Assembly: GCA_017590115.1 (NCBI GenBank)
Contig: JAGGNK010015447.1
Location: forward strand, 1,116,001 to 1,180,000
Length of the DNA: 64,000 bases
Source: Montifringilla adamsi
Taxonomy: Eukaryota > Chordata > Aves > Passeriformes > Passeridae
Direction of reading: 5' to 3'
In this document: one piece after another, positions 44,712 through 58,590 of the stretch
Layout of the letters: the number at the start of each line of letters is the position of its first letter
Numbering within the stretch: the first letter of the stretch is position 1
Program-made: the position numbers and the translations under genes
Notes under the pieces: generated by a model
Told to the model about the DNA's origin: nothing
Database searches by the model: none
Seen by the model: the letters and a program-made list of their open reading frames with translations, nothing else

Positions 44712-47700
44712 TCAGCTGTCAGGACGAGTTAATTTGAACTTCCCTGAGGGGTCAGGAATAAACCAGTTTTCCCAGAGATCAGTGTGGACACTGGGGTAGT
44801 CCCAAGGTTTGTATCTCCCATTCCAGTGAAGTAATTTAGCTTCTTGAAGAAATTGCTCTGAGTAACGGGCATCAGGACTCCAACCTGCATGGGTAGATTT
44901 AAGAAAAATAATTAAAATGCAGTTTTTGATAATGGAAGACACTGTAGAGCGAGTTAAATTCAGGTGACTTTTTTTCAGAAATCTGATTAGTATGCTTTCA
45001 TGTTAATTTACAACTAGTTGTATGATACAGCAGCTTTTTTTCAGCTTGATGCCTCTTACGCTGCATCAGCAAAAAACCTCAACACATTTCCTCTCCCAAC
45101 ACTTTTAACATCTTGGCATAGCTGGGATTAAAAACAAAGTAAAATCTATTCATTTTACCATACCAGCTAAGCCATTATGTTTTTCCTAGGATAATTCACC
45201 ACTCCCTGGTGAAAGGTAACTACATCCTCCAAAATGCTGACAACAAACTGCCAGGCCTCCCCTTGTCTTCCACTGCACCTGACTTTTTTCAGTCTCTCAC
45301 TATATTCAGATATTTCATATATTCTTTCCCTGTAAGTGGCACATGAGGTAAAGGCACATAAGGTCTTGCACTGCAATCTCACAAACTCATCTTAGTTCCA
45401 ACTTGCAAACAGTGAGAAATTAAACTTACCAAGATGCCTTATGTGCCACATAGGATTAATAGAGGAATATTTTCCATGAAATACAATCAGCATTGGGGAG
45501 GTTGCCACACCACCCCCAAGGGTACTGCTATAGAGGTTTTCCCTGCAAAAGGAAAAATAAAAGAATATGTTAAAAACCTCAAGGAATCTTTAGTACAAAA
45601 GGCAGAAGATTAAAAATAAGTATCTGGCAAGGAGGAAATACTCCTTCTTTAAGCTAGCCTCAGGAAGGGAAGATCATTCAGTGGCTTCATTCCAGGCTAA
45701 GATGGTCACCCAAAATGAGAACCACATGTTCTCAATGTCCCTCAGGATTAAGTGTGGTTTGTGATTGAACACAAGAGTAAAATTCCAAGTGGCCATTTCC
45801 TGGTACAGAATTGGTCAGATTTAAACAGATGGAAATGCTGGAACATGAGTTACTTCACTTGACAAGATCTCAAAAGAAAGACTGCTCTGAGTTAAAAAAA
45901 CCTGTAAGAGCTTTTAAATGGAAATAAAACTGTAAAACAAGTATTAAAAGTAAAGCACGAAGTGAGATTTCTACACATACTCTACGTTTCTTTGCATCCA
46001 CTTTTCCAACTGCTTTGTAATCCGCTGATGTTTCCATTCAGTCATGTTACCAACAATTACTCCAGGATTAAAGGAGCAGGTACTGGGGCTGATGCCAAGA
46101 TCTCTAATGGCTTGCTTTCTGTAGTCCAGGAATCCCATGTATGTGTTCTGAGAAAAAAAAAAAAAAAATACGTTCATCCCCTATGAATCTCTGTGAAGAT
46201 ACATGTAAATGCACCTCACTCTCACTGAGAAGGAGGCTAATTATGCTCTCCCAAAGATAAGTTTCTAGATGGTGGTTACCTGTCGTGAGTTCTGTATGAC
46301 AAGGCTGTAAGGCAGGATACTTTCAGATATTAAATTACTTTTCCCACAACATTGTACCATGGAAGTTTGATAAGGTTTTTACCTTGCTATGTTTGTCTTT
46401 TGGTACCCACGCTAAATCATGCAGCATCACAATTGTACCAGTACAAAAAGTCCTTAATTACCTGTTCTATTACAAAGCTATCTATATCTATATATAAAAA
46501 ATTTTCACTTTGGGGAAAACACATAAAATCACCTTATATTTATGGGCAAACACATTCATTATTAGAATTCCAGAATGGCACCTTACCTGCATCCCTACAC
46601 TTCTAACCATTTCATGTGTAGAAGGCAGATCGCAATCATCTGAAAAAGCTGCTGCATGTCCAGGAGCTAACTTAGTATTGTAGAGTTCCTGGATGTCACC
46701 TGATTACAGAAAGGTCACAAGCATGAGACAACACCTACTGCACTGCTGCAGAGCTGATAGGATAACGTCAGCTCTCATATCTTACACACACACCAGTTTT
46801 AAGGATAGCCCCTATTGAATTTTGTAATATGGGACCATTTTCAAATTTGCATTTGGATGCCTAAGGTTTTTCTTTAGATATTATCACTGGTATTACATAC
46901 ATTCATATTATGATTGTCCAAAATCAGCTACAGCAGAAGCTGATAGGACTGTTAAAAAAGCCTGGTTACAAACTTCTGCATTCATAGAGCTTGTCTATGG
47001 AGAGGGAGGGCACAGGCAATTTTTCTGAGCTCTTCAAGTCCCACAAAAGTTCCATTTCAATGTCTTGTACAGGTGAGGTTTTTCCTGTTGTTATGGCGTA
47101 TTTATCTCCTAGGAAGATACCTGGATTCCCAGAAATGGCTGATTGAAATGTGCCTGTCACTTGACATCCCTGCTGGCTTCACAGCCCACCCAGCTCCTTC
47201 TTGGTGGAGGGAAACATTGTAATGCCTGGCACCTCACTCATCACCTGACTGTCAGGTACCCAAGATGTGCCAGAACAGTTTCAGGGCAGGTGGGACGCAG
47301 AGCACTGCCACACCAATTGAGTGAGTCTGCATCCCAACCCCTTACAGCTTCCAGTTTTACTTTTGCTTTTATCTCTTTTACTTTTTGTACTGCTGGTCTT
47401 CTGCCAGGTCGAACAGCTGAATCAGCTGCATCTGCAGCTGCACAACTGCAGGTTACACACGTAAGAGGAGCTGCCTGGGGACAGGAAAGGCCACTTGGTC
47501 AGCAGCAGTCCACCATGAGGTGTGATGTGAAACTGCACCTTTTATCCTGCAGCTCCACAATTATCATCAGCTGACATCCCCAGGGAAAGAGAGAGCCCAG
47601 TGCTGGTGAGCACAGGTGCAGGGAGGGGTGAAGGGGGAGTGGCTGGCTCAGCTTGAACTGCTCGTGAAATTGGAGTCTAAATGAAGGCTTGGAACCTTAC

Positions 47701-50700
47701 AGAGTTAAATATTGCTGCTGCCCATTGATGACAGACAGAGCAACAAAACCAAAAAAGCAGAGATTGTCACTGGAAACACCCGTGTTGGAGGAAGTCTATG
47801 GCAAATTAAAATGAGACAGAACAGGTTAGTTGTCTTCTACAAAGCAGCAAATAGTGACCCCTTTAAGTGCAGGTGGTCTGAAATCTGCCTCTAGAGAGAC
47901 AAAATTATAAAAAGGTGCAGAAAAGCAGTGGAGAATTATACTTTTGTCATGTGCAAATTCACTGGTCTTAATGTTCTTAAAGCAAAGACTAATAAAGGCT
48001 CAAAAGTTTATTGTAGTTACACTCACTTTTTCCAAAGGAAATTTTGTTAGTTGCCCACCAGGCTTAAAACACAACACTGGTGAAAAAGTGCTTTAAAGTA
48101 ACAAGAAAATATGATAAAACAAATATGAAGACAACAGCTCTACAGAGAAAAAAAAAAAAAACCCAACAAATTGGAAACAGAACACAAAAAGCTCACAAGA
48201 AATGAATCTTTAAAAAAATAATTGGTCGTCAAAAGAGATCACTAGGATGATAAGAAAAAAATAAAATGTTTTTTCAGGATTTGAATGCCTTTTAAGTGCT
48301 CCCACTTAAAACAGAAACTCTGAAATCTTCATGATTCTGCAAATTGCTTTACATTCTGAGCTGAAGATGCTCAAAACCATATTTTGAGTGTTTGGAGCTT
48401 CCATCCACTTTTTTTAGTAAATTCCTGCTCTCAAGAACAGCAATTCTGGATAAGGAATTGGTAGCATTTGTGGGAATTTAAATACCAGAAGGAAATGCAT
48501 GTCACACACTTAATAAACATTGCAGCATCTGAGTGAAATCTATGGTATCTTTTAGCAATTGACCAGAATCAATTAAAATGAAATCCACATACAATTTTGA
48601 TGACAATTATTCAAAATATATGCAGGTAAGTTCTTCCTCAAACTTGCATTTAAACAAGCAAATTATTTGTAGTTTCCCTAAGTTCAACACTCCTAGCAGC
48701 TGCCTCAGTTTCTATCTCATATTTCCAAATGGCTGTAAAAGCTGCAATAACTTGGATTTTAATTCTGTTAGAAACTGCTTTTTAACAGCTTACCTTGAAC
48801 AATGACATCATCATCCAAATATATTACTTTCTCATGCTTCTGGATAAGCAAAGGGAGATAAAATCGAACGAAGTTCAGCTATTAAAGAGAAAGAAAAGGT
48901 AAAGATTAAATAGTAAAGCTGTTTAACACAGCAGTCTCAGGCTTCTGTCTCTATTAAGTCAGTTGGAATTTCTCCCTTTATTGAGCACTAATCAGTGACC
49001 ATTTGCTTCCTTCCCCATAGTTCTCCTGCTATCTCAAGCCCAGTATTATTACTATTATTGCTGTTATTACTCATCCACTATGGCCCTAACCATGTAGCCC
49101 AAATCTGTTGCTTCCTCACAGAATCCTTTAGGCTGCAAGGGGCCTTTTGAGATCCTCTTGTTCAACCCCCCAGCTGCAGCAGAGCCCACTTGAACAGGCT
49201 GACAGGGACCATGCCCAGCTGGGTTCTGAATATGTCCACAGATGGAGACCCAACAGTCTCTCTGGGCAACCTGAGACTTTTAAACTCATGCTTTAAAAAG
49301 GCTTTTCTTTAGCTCAGAGGGAATTTCATGTTATTTGTGCCCATTGTCTCTTGTTGCTCCCCTCAAGTATTTACACACATTGATAAGAACCTCCTGAGTC
49401 TTGTCTTCTCCAGACTGAAACAGCCTCAACTCTTTCAGCCTCTCATATAAAAGATGCTTCAGCCTCTTAATCATCTTTGTAGCCCACGTTAGACTTGCCC
49501 CAGTAAGACCATATCTTTCTTATACTGGTGGGCTCAGAAGTGGACACGGCACTTTCAGATGCAGCCCCACCAGCGCAGAGCAGAGGGGAAGGAGCACCTT
49601 TTTGGACCTGCTGCCAATGCTCTTCCTAGTGCATTTTTACAGCATACATCACACCAAACATTTCAAAATGTAATAATATCACCAATCAACTCTAAAAGGA
49701 ATGATTTGACTGGTGACACAGACGTGGGATAACTGCTACAACAGCAATGAAGAACAGAGCAGAGGGAAAGGGGACTGAGAATGTAAGAACAACCATAAGA
49801 ATTCAGATCATTTTACCCAGCCCCGGCTTTCACAGTGGTCCTAACCAGATGCTCAGTAAAAAATAAAAATAGAGCAAGCACGCAGAACAGTTGCTCCATG
49901 TATTCTCCTAGTTTTCAGCTATTTTCAGCTCAAGGGATTTTCTGATCTAGATGTGATCTAAATATGAACTTCGATCCTAACTGAACCCCTGTACCTTTTT
50001 ACATCCACAAGACCTTTCAGCAAGGAATTCTAGAGATGCAGTACTCATTCCATGAAAAGTGTGCAACATCTATTGTTTATGCTGTAATTCTGACTAATTT
50101 CATCTCATGGTCATTAGCTTTCGCATTGGAAGAGACATATACGCACACCTCCCCCATGAAATGGAACAGATCTAGGACATTTTAAAGCCCACAATAAGTA
50201 TTAAAAACCTCAATAATTTGTTATGTGGCATTCATTGACTCACAGGTTGAAGTAGCTCAGGACGTGATGCATCTTGTCTGATTTTTCCTTTTAGTACCAT
50301 AGGATTGAATTCCACAACCTTAAATTTTATTTCTTTCAGTTTAGAATTTTCAATCCATTTTCTGTGATGGAAAAAAAAAGAAGTGATAAAAGAAATATCA
50401 AGTGTGTGAATTTCATACTTCCTGCAGGAAATTCACAGACACTTAGAAGAATAATAAGAGACCTTAAAAGCTCACTTGATCTATTCTATCCCAAGACAGA
50501 ATCAATTATGTCTACAGCTACTGCACATAGACCTTCGTTAAACTTATTCTTAAAATACAAAAAATCCCCACAAAACCTCAATAAAACAAACACCCCACAC
50601 ACTCCCCAAACCAGAGACTCCATCTGTAGCCCAAACAACTAATCTTTCACCATTATTTCCAATAAACTATATTCTTCTAAGTTTTCTTGCTATAATTAAA

Positions 50701-53700
50701 GATTATGATTTCTTACCCTATCTACAGTGTGTTTAAAGCTGAGGTTAGTCTTCTCCCTTTCCTAGCTTTGTTCTTCCAGATGACTTCTACATCACCTCCT
50801 AATTATGTTTTCTTTAGACTAAACTAATCTTATTTTCATGTTTTTGTCAGATTTTTTAACACCACTGTTTATTTTCTCTCCTGACACAAATTGTGGGTAC
50901 AAAGGCTACAGAAGTGAAGTAGCCAGAGGTGAGAACTGCTAAGAAATGTTTTAGTTTGCATTCACAGATTGGTCCTCTTCAAGACAATGTTTGCAAATTT
51001 GAATGCTGAAACAATAAACTGAAACTTCATGAAATTACATTCATTGAAATGTCAGGATATAAGTTCCTTTCATGAAATGAAGAATTCTCATTTCATGATG
51101 GAAATTAAATAGCAAATCAAGGAATGAAGTGAAATGAAAAGGAGAGATGAAATATAATGAAACAAAAAAAAAAAGAGAAAACTATGTAATGAAGTGAAAC
51201 AAGTGAAAGGGAATAGAATGAAATGAAGTACATTGAAATGAGATGAAACCTCAATAAATTATATTCATTGAAATCTAGAGATTTCATTTCCTTTCAAGAA
51301 ATGAGGAATTTTCATTTCAGGAAGGGAAATAAAATGAGAAAAGAAGGATTAAAGCAAAAAGGATAGAAAGGAAAGGAAAATATAATGCAGTGAAATTGAG
51401 AAGAAGAAAATTCTGAAATTAAGTGAAAACAATTAAATTGAATGGAATGAAGTGCTGTGAAATGAACTGAAATTTAATGAGATGAATATTCATTGAAATC
51501 CTGAGATTTCATTTCATGATAGAAAATGAAATGAGAAATTAAGGAATGAAGTGAAATGGAAAGAAAGGAAAGTCATCACAATATTTTTTGGTTCTCTTTT
51601 TATAACTTTAATACATCATCAACTGAAAAGAACAGGCATGGCATGGCCTGGTTATTTCACACCCTTTTGCATGACTCAGTGCCTTGTGGAGGACAAAGCG
51701 GTCCTTTTTCCGTCACATACAGAATCCTGGGGGTTGCTCCCAATACCACTACATTTTCCTGAAAAGTCCTCTGAAGTCCAAAAGTGGTTATGCCTGTGCT
51801 AGGGGGAACAACAATGTGGCTCTAACTGCAGCCCAAAACAAAGCAAGGCTGGTGTGTACCGAATGTGTGGGATGGTTGTCTTCAGCCCAATGATGTAGAA
51901 CAAAACATTGGCCTCTGTGTTGCTGTAGATGCTGCTGATCGCTGCCACCGCTGCACCCATCCTGCCCGCAGCAGCGCAGATCACCACTGGGATTTCTTCC
52001 TCCATTTCCTCATGGCTCTCTAAATCCACTATCAGAAACAAATCCATTTTACATCAGATCTGGGTCACAAAAATGAGTAAGTACTACCACAAGCAGTGGA
52101 ATCATTTTATCACCACTCCATTTTTCCTTACCACATCCTATACACATCCCCATCTTGCAAGGCACACAGCTTGAGCTGTTGCTAATCCAGAACCACTTGC
52201 AGGTTGACTGGACTGTTGGATGCAACCAAATAGAAGAAATAAGAGCATTCTCAGAATCTTCTACTCAGCAGGGGCACAATTTAGCCTGTCCTTCATGTAG
52301 CTGCTCATTCACATGAAATCTGGACTGGTTTGAATACCTTTGAGACTTCTACTTCTCAGTTATATTTAGTACAAATTGAACAATAGGTTCCAAAATTATC
52401 AAAGGAAGGCGGTAAGTCAAAGAGACTGTGCAATTGCATGAGCTCCACTTCTCTGGCAAGCTGGCTTGAAAGGAAGAGTACAAAAATTTATACCACCAGG
52501 AAATTGCTAATGATATAAGGGAAAAAACCCTAAACTACACTGAATCAGGTCACATTCCTGCTAAAGATTTATATCCCTGATTAGCACCAATTAACTTACA
52601 GGACTTAAACAGATATAACTGTACTGGTTAAAACATAACAATTAGAGTCATAACAACCCCAACAAAAATACATTGAAAATAAATGATTTATATCAAGATA
52701 GAGTTTGTTTACCTTTAGTGGCAGCAGCGAGTAAGCTATTTATATAGATACTATATAAATAGCTTACTACATTTAATACTAGTCCAACCTTATTGAACTA
52801 AGAGTTTTCTTTCACTATAAAAATTTCAGCTGAAACTTCTGCTGTAAATATGAAGATTTGATGGTCTATCTGAAATGAATAACGAAGCCAAGAACGTTCC
52901 CAAGGAGGCAGGTCGTGATCAAAGTTTATTACCACTTGACAGCTCCAATCTGTTCAGCTATGTAAGGATATACTCCAGCATCCATCTACATCAGTGACAT
53001 CTGGATAAAAACTTAATCAGAATTACAACTCTTAGTCATCACTATCAATCTCCCATAATTTTATTCAAGTAATTCAGGAGCAAAATGCTTTTCATCACAG
53101 ACTATATGCAACAGTGTGAGTAGCTCATCTACTGCAGGACATTCAGTAAGGTGAAAAGTGCTGTTCAAGTTAAGACATGAGGAATACAAAACAGGAACGT
53201 AAATGAAACTGAAGTGAGAGTCACTTACCTGTTTCATTTCTTAATGCCAAGGGCACTTGGTGAACTTTGTTATACAGAATAGCACACACGGTTAAGACAA
53301 GAAGTAACAGTAAGATCTGGTTAACTGAAACAAGAGGGAGAATGTGTTAACAATCAATATAACTGCTAATTCCCAAATATCTGACTAAGAAAAAAAATCC
53401 AATTTGCAACCAGTACAGGTGATAGAAGAATTTGATAACCTGTTGTGTTTTTCTCATGTTATTTGATCAAGCTAAAAACTTTCCATTAGAAAACACAACA
53501 ATAATTCTCTCTTATTAAAGTAATCCCCAACTATCTGATTTTCATGGTTAATTTGCTCACTAAATCATACAAGTCCCAATATATATATATAAAAATATAT
53601 TTGGGTTATCCGTACTAGAAAATTCACATGTTTCTGAATTTAACCAGGAACTCAGAACATTTTTCTTCCTGGCTAGTCTGTTGTCTGTTTACACTCACTT

Positions 53701-54752
53701 AATGAGTTAATTATTTTTATGTAGCCCTTGCATTCTGTTACGCTTCCCTGATAAAACTTCAGACACAGGAGAATTTTTAGATCTATTTCAATGTTCAGAT
53801 CCTGAAGGTGTACTTGAGCAAAACCCTAAAAATTCTAGAAAAACAAACCCACCATGCTAGTGAAACCAGGAATGTTTAAAAATATTTGAAAATACTTATT
53901 TTGGCGGGGTAATTTAAATGAGTAAAATCAAAGCAAGGCAAAGACCTGACTGTATATTCTGATTTATAGTTCCAAGAAGACTGTCTTGCACAAATTTAAG
54001 TCATTCAACACAAACCAAGCATGTTCAGGTGTTGTGACAGTTCATCAAGCACAACAGGGAAGGAATACATTGCCCTCATCAACATGAGTGTTCTTTGTTT
54101 CAGGCTACTTTGTTACTTTTTAAAATGTATTTAAGGTGTTCAAAAGAGCAAAAGGAACAGAGTTTTGATCTATTTTAATCAAAATGGCCAACTGGCCACA
54201 ACTGGGCACGAGACTAGATTGAAATTGGGAAACCAAACCGTCCCTAATTCAAACCAGCTGAGGAAAAAGCCCACTGACTTCTGAGAAATTTCGGGCACAT
54301 AAATAAATGTGGAAGTCCATTTTCAGTCACTGACCATTACAGCTAATGAGAACCCCAAAATTCTTGGGGCCACACCTCAGTATTGAGTATGAACAGCATT
54401 AATGTGCAGAGCTCTGTAAAATTCAGCTTCAGTGCCCTGGGCACAATTCACATGAAAGCAGCAGCTACTTGCATTATTGGTGGGAAATTTCACAATCTCC
54501 ACTCTCATGAAGTAAAGCAGTGAGTAATTTTAAATGAATGTGAATTATGGTGCTACTTATCTGACAGTTAACAGGAAAAGACTTATCGGCGTACTTAAAG
54601 TTAAGAATAATTTAGCAATACCAGAACTATAAATTTGCTTGCAACTCTGAAAACAGTTGCATGAGAAATCAGATTTGACATTTCTGTCCTCTTTTAAAAA
54701 ATACATCTTTTAAATGTTTTTAATCTCTCTTACCTTTCTTTAAAAGAGCCAT
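44712..54752 (-). CDS. GLT8D2: GLT8D2, family 8 glycosyltransferase domain protein
   Basis: Type II membrane protein of the GT8 glycosyltransferase family, expected in the Golgi/ER. The acceptor substrate is not known. Coding exons in transcript order: 54752-54734, 53324-53229, 52028-51860, 50361-50244, 48878-48794, 46699-46587, 46147-45981, 45542-45430, 44884-44712. All introns are GT-AG and phases agree; the total is 350 codons (human 349). An N-terminal signal anchor spans about residues 8-26. The GT8 domain begins at EEIPVVICAAAGRMGA. The metal-binding DxD motif is YLDDDVIVQGD (D156-D158). The later motifs CSFNPGVIVGNMTEWKH, LHWNGRYKPWD and FHGKYSSINP are typical of GT8. The coding start is in an exon that extends into 5' UTR to an acceptor at 54788, so at least one noncoding exon lies upstream. 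Confidence 0.97.
46750..48793. other. GLT8D2 intron between exons with GD and DxD motifs
   Basis: A 2.1-kb intron (46700-48793). A GC-richer patch at about 47160-47640 includes a 143-codon + strand open frame without recognisable features. No repeat family was identified. Confidence 0.5.
49118..49632 (-). mobile_element. CR1 LINE 3' end, minus strand, in a GLT8D2 intron
   Basis: The + strand reads as the reverse complement of CR1 (CACAGAATCCTTTAGGCTGC, TTGTTCAACCCCCC, ATTGTCTCTTGTTGCTCCCC, TCCAGACTGAAACAGCC). It is 5'-truncated and in the same orientation as the gene. Confidence 0.9.
51010..51585. repeat. 224-bp tandem repeat built of GAAAT-rich words, GLT8D2 intron
   Basis: The anchor TCATTGAAAT recurs at 51041, 51265 and 51490, spacings of 224 and 225 bases. 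Each time it is followed by a similar block (GATTTCATTTC, then GAAATGA-type words and GGAATGAAGTG or its like). Two full units and a partial third are present. Inside each unit shorter ATGAAAT and GTGAAAT words repeat, giving a nested structure. The third unit runs to about 275 bases from the donor side of the exon at 51860-52028. Confidence 0.85.
52730..52768. repeat. Perfect 18-bp inverted repeat with 3-base loop
   Basis: AGTAAGCTATTTATATAG, then ATA, then its exact reverse complement. It lies in a GLT8D2 intron, 700 bases upstream (in transcript direction, downstream of the 53229-53324 exon). It could form a 39-base hairpin or cruciform. Confidence 0.95.
53579..53602. repeat. AT-rich simple repeat in a GLT8D2 intron
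   Basis: Alternating AT tract interrupted by AAAA. A simple repeat only. Confidence 0.8.
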
Positions 54753-54788
54753 GTGTCCTGTTGGATGAGAACTGTGATCTATGGTAAA

Positions 54789-57700
54789 CTAAAATAAAAA
54801 ATAATTAAAAGAAAAAAAAAATAAAAGAGAGAAATATCATTATTACCACAAGTGAATTCCAGTTAGTTATATAAAGGTCTAGGTTTTGGATTATTAAATT
54901 TTGCTGCTGAACTGATAAAAGTAAAACTGCAATTAATCTCTGTAAATACCTTTTTGTTTTTGAACAAATACTAATTTTATGTGTTTGAAATACTTTAATT
55001 AATAATTTAAGCAACTAATAAGTTGTGAAAAACACTTTCATAAATCCCATCTGATCATCCATGTCAGTAGGCGATTTCTAGTACATTTTAAGATACTGTG
55101 CAAAGTAGTATTAAAACATCCACTAATGCAATTTATAAATATATTTATGTCTGATTTCACCTCCAACATAGTAACTATAGCAAATAACAATGTCTTGCTG
55201 GAGTATGCATTCCCAAACATATGAGAGCCTTATACCAGGAGGACAGTGTCTTCTAGACCCTTAAAAAATTCAGAGCAATAGTGCAAATATTTTCTTACGG
55301 CTGTATTCTTCCAGTGGGTGTAGTGGGCTTGTATTTATGCATATTTTTTGTGATGCTGAAGAAAAGGAGGTAGCCTTCCCTAAAACTGTGCTTCTATCCC
55401 AGGCCTAAGAAGACAGAACATAATCCCTAAAGTACAGGATTATGAGAAATACAACATTCGTTTGAATTCTGGATCCAAAACTACTGTTTATGAAAGAAAA
55501 CACAAAGCACATAACCAAAACAACAACAACCAACAGTAAAAAACAGCACCAGAAGTTGGATGGGAGAGAAAAATCCAACTGTGTGATCTAACCTTTCTAC
55601 TATGTAGGGATAGAACAGAAAACAATTTTTCCTGCTTCAACACCTACAGGTATGGACACATTACAGCACAGATTAAGATAGAAGATGGTTCTATGCACAC
55701 ACAAATGTGAAGTTTATTCCAGCTCCTTGACAAATCAGACAGAACAGCAAGAACTCTTGAAATCTGAGTCACAAAACTGACCACCTCCCATTGGTTAGTG
55801 CTCAAGTTCAGGCAGAATACTAAATTAGTCTATACTTTGACCAACAAGTTAAATGACAACAACAACGAAAATATATGAAATCTAAGATGTGGCATAGTTT
55901 ACAAACCCCTTATATTCAAATGTATTTAAGTCTCAGCTAATGGCTAAATTGCAGTGAGAAAGGAGTACTCTGGAAGTTCTTCCACATCTGCACTACATAT
56001 CTACATTCCAGGAGACCATTCTCTTCATGTGGCATTAATATACACAGAGGAAATCAAGCTTATCTGTTGGAAAAAACCACAGCTGAGAAAGCCTTTCCCT
56101 CACGCATTACACAGAAGCATTACTTTCTTTTACACTGAAAAACTTATCTCATTTAGGTAAGCAGAAAGACAACAGAACACTTTTGGACTAATTTTCTAAC
56201 CCCGCTTTAGCTGATGACAATCTTCCCCTGATTTCCATAGAGCTGCCTACTATCTTTGAATTAGCATTCATAACAATAGCCACAAACAATCCTGATGATC
56301 ACTGCAAGATGAAAGCTGCACAGCCACAGTTTCATGTTATCTCCAGAAATTATTAAATCCACATAAACTGAACCATGTTTTAAATGTTAAAATCAAAAGA
56401 CAGACTCTCACACAAGTCTGAGTTCTACAACTACAGCATTCCTAAGCCTCTGAAACACCAGTTGATTACCTACTGATTTTTAAGAAAAGAGAGGTATATT
56501 TGTGCCCCTGCAAACATTTACTCATTTACTGTAGACATTATTTCCTGGAACCTGGCAGTCCCTAACTCAGCTGCCAAATCCTGTAACAAAACGAGAGGCT
56601 GCAGAAAGGAAAGCTCAAAAACAGTGACATTACTGCTCAGATATTTCTCGCTTAATTAGTCTTTTTACCTCTTCAAAGCAGCACAGTGTTCGGGACTCCT
56701 CTCTCCTGAAGCGCTGTAGTTATTTACTTGGATCCTAGATAGCCCACATCTGTAAGCACTCTTGCCAAAGCGCCCTCGACCACCATCCTCCTTTGAAGTC
56801 ACCCACACAAGGGCCTTACAGGGCACAGTAACAGTTTTATGATTCAATTCCTTTTTTGAACTCTTCAAAATTTACTTTGGAGCTGTGCTGGTTTTCTTTC
56901 CTTTCTCTGCTGCTGAGGAATAGTGCAGAGTCCAGACGCTGTGCTGGAGGAATGTGAGCACATAAACCACTTCCAGATGTGCAGAGTGATGATACAGCCC
57001 CAGATTTGGCAAACTTGCCTCGGAGCTTCAGCTAGCAGATTGCAAACAAATCCCACAAGACAAAAAGTCTTGAAGGGGTGGGGGAAAGAGAAGGAAACAA
57101 ACCCTTCCAGAAGTTACTTCCAAAATCTAGCTGCAAGTTATGCTTTTAGTCATTATTTATGGTAAATGTGAACAGGTAACTAGTGTGCCAGAGCCAGACT
57201 ACCACATGCCAAAGTCTAACAGAAATCCAAAGTTTTTCCAGTGTCTGTTGGCAGAGTTCTTGAGAGTCAAAAGCTACAGGAAACTTGCAAAAGTCAACTC
57301 TGAACATGTATTTTGACTTGAATAATCTCATTTTCTAATCTTTAAGCATTTAATCCACAGGTTTGGTTTAGATTCAAAAGGATCTCGGATCAAGGTAACC
57401 AGCACATGGTGATACCCTGCCTACTAAGCTCTCCTGGAATGCTTTTGCAGTTTTCTTTCTACAGCACTTCTTTGATTTGAATTCTGTCTCTCCCTTCTAG
57501 GAATGAGCTTTCTAAATGATAAACCACTGGTTTTTAACAAGACTTTCATGAGTACTGAAAGGAATAACAATAAACATCTTCAACTCTAAACTATTTTTTT
57601 GTATTTTTATTGTGAGGCAGTGCCAAATTTATGAGTAATAGTCAATAAAGGTCTTAAAAATCTTAACTGTTTTAAATGACGATTGCTCCATTTGCAGGAG

Positions 57701-58590
57701 CCAAAAATGTGGGATTTCAACTATGCGCCTCAAACATGCCCAAACTGTATTATCTGTGTCTGATTTTGTACAGGAATCTCTCCTCTACTTGAAGAAAAAT
57801 TAAATGAAGAGTTATACATACAGTTATGTACTTTGTGCAGATGGCCACAACTATTAGTATTTTGTTGTGCTACGATATTTAAATTGTATTAAACTCACGT
57901 TCACCATAATCCACCCATGTTTTTTTCACCTTCCCTTCCATTTCTATGTGAATTTAAACAGATCTGAGCAGCACGCAGTCATACGAGCCTGCAGAACTGG
58001 GACTGGCTCCTTCACCTGGCAGAACCCTCGGGATTACTGGCAATGCAGCAACACCTTCACAGAATCAGGTTGGAAAAGCACTCTGAAACCATCAAGTCCA
58101 ACCTACAACCTAGCACCACCTTGTCAACCACGGTGCCACCTGTGCCAAGCGCCACATCCAGTCCTTCCTTAAACACCTCCACCACATGCCGGGGCAGCCC
58201 GTTCCAATGTCTAATCACTCTTTCTATGACGAAATTCCTCCTAATGTCCAACCTCAATTATACATGTCAGCATCATCATTTACCGTGTAGAACTCAACAA
58301 TGAGAAGAGACTTTTAGCACCAGATACACCTTCTTTGGATTACCCTCAGCGTCACACGTTTATATTCTCACAAAACACTCCCCTCACACAGGAAAGAGTA
58401 GCTTCTCTCCCGCAGAACGAGACCTTCGAATTCACTCAGATCACCCGCTGCCAGCCGTAGAACCGAAACCTCGGTTGCTAATCTCAACCTTCAATGTTTA
58501 AACAGGAACTCATTTCTTTCTCGCCGCACACCTCGCAAGGAGCAGCATTGCCTCGCCTACCGCTAGCCAGTTAAAAAAAAAAAAAAATTA
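54789..58590. other. GLT8D2 5' intron and/or upstream region
   Basis: This interval must hold the GLT8D2 first noncoding exon or exons unless they lie in the HCFC2 island. One candidate is a minus-strand segment ending in a donor at 56669/56668 (GAAGAG then GTAAAAAG). No protein-coding exon was recognised. A CR1 fragment occupies about 58057-58260. Confidence 0.45.
58057..58260 (-). mobile_element. CR1 LINE 3' fragment, minus strand
   Basis: The + strand reads CACAGAATCAGGTTGGAAAA, ATCAAGTCCAACC and GACGAAATTCCTCCTAATGT, the reverse complement of a CR1 3' end. The 66-codon minus-strand open frame here is CR1-derived. Confidence 0.9.

Noticed and set aside
47143..47574. 143-codon + strand open frame in a GLT8D2 intron
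   Set aside because: No recognisable domain, no partner exons and no conserved context. It probably reflects a locally GC-rich patch.
52730..52768. Inverted repeat as a microRNA precursor
   Set aside because: The stem is too short and too AT-rich, and a 3-base loop is unlike known precursors.
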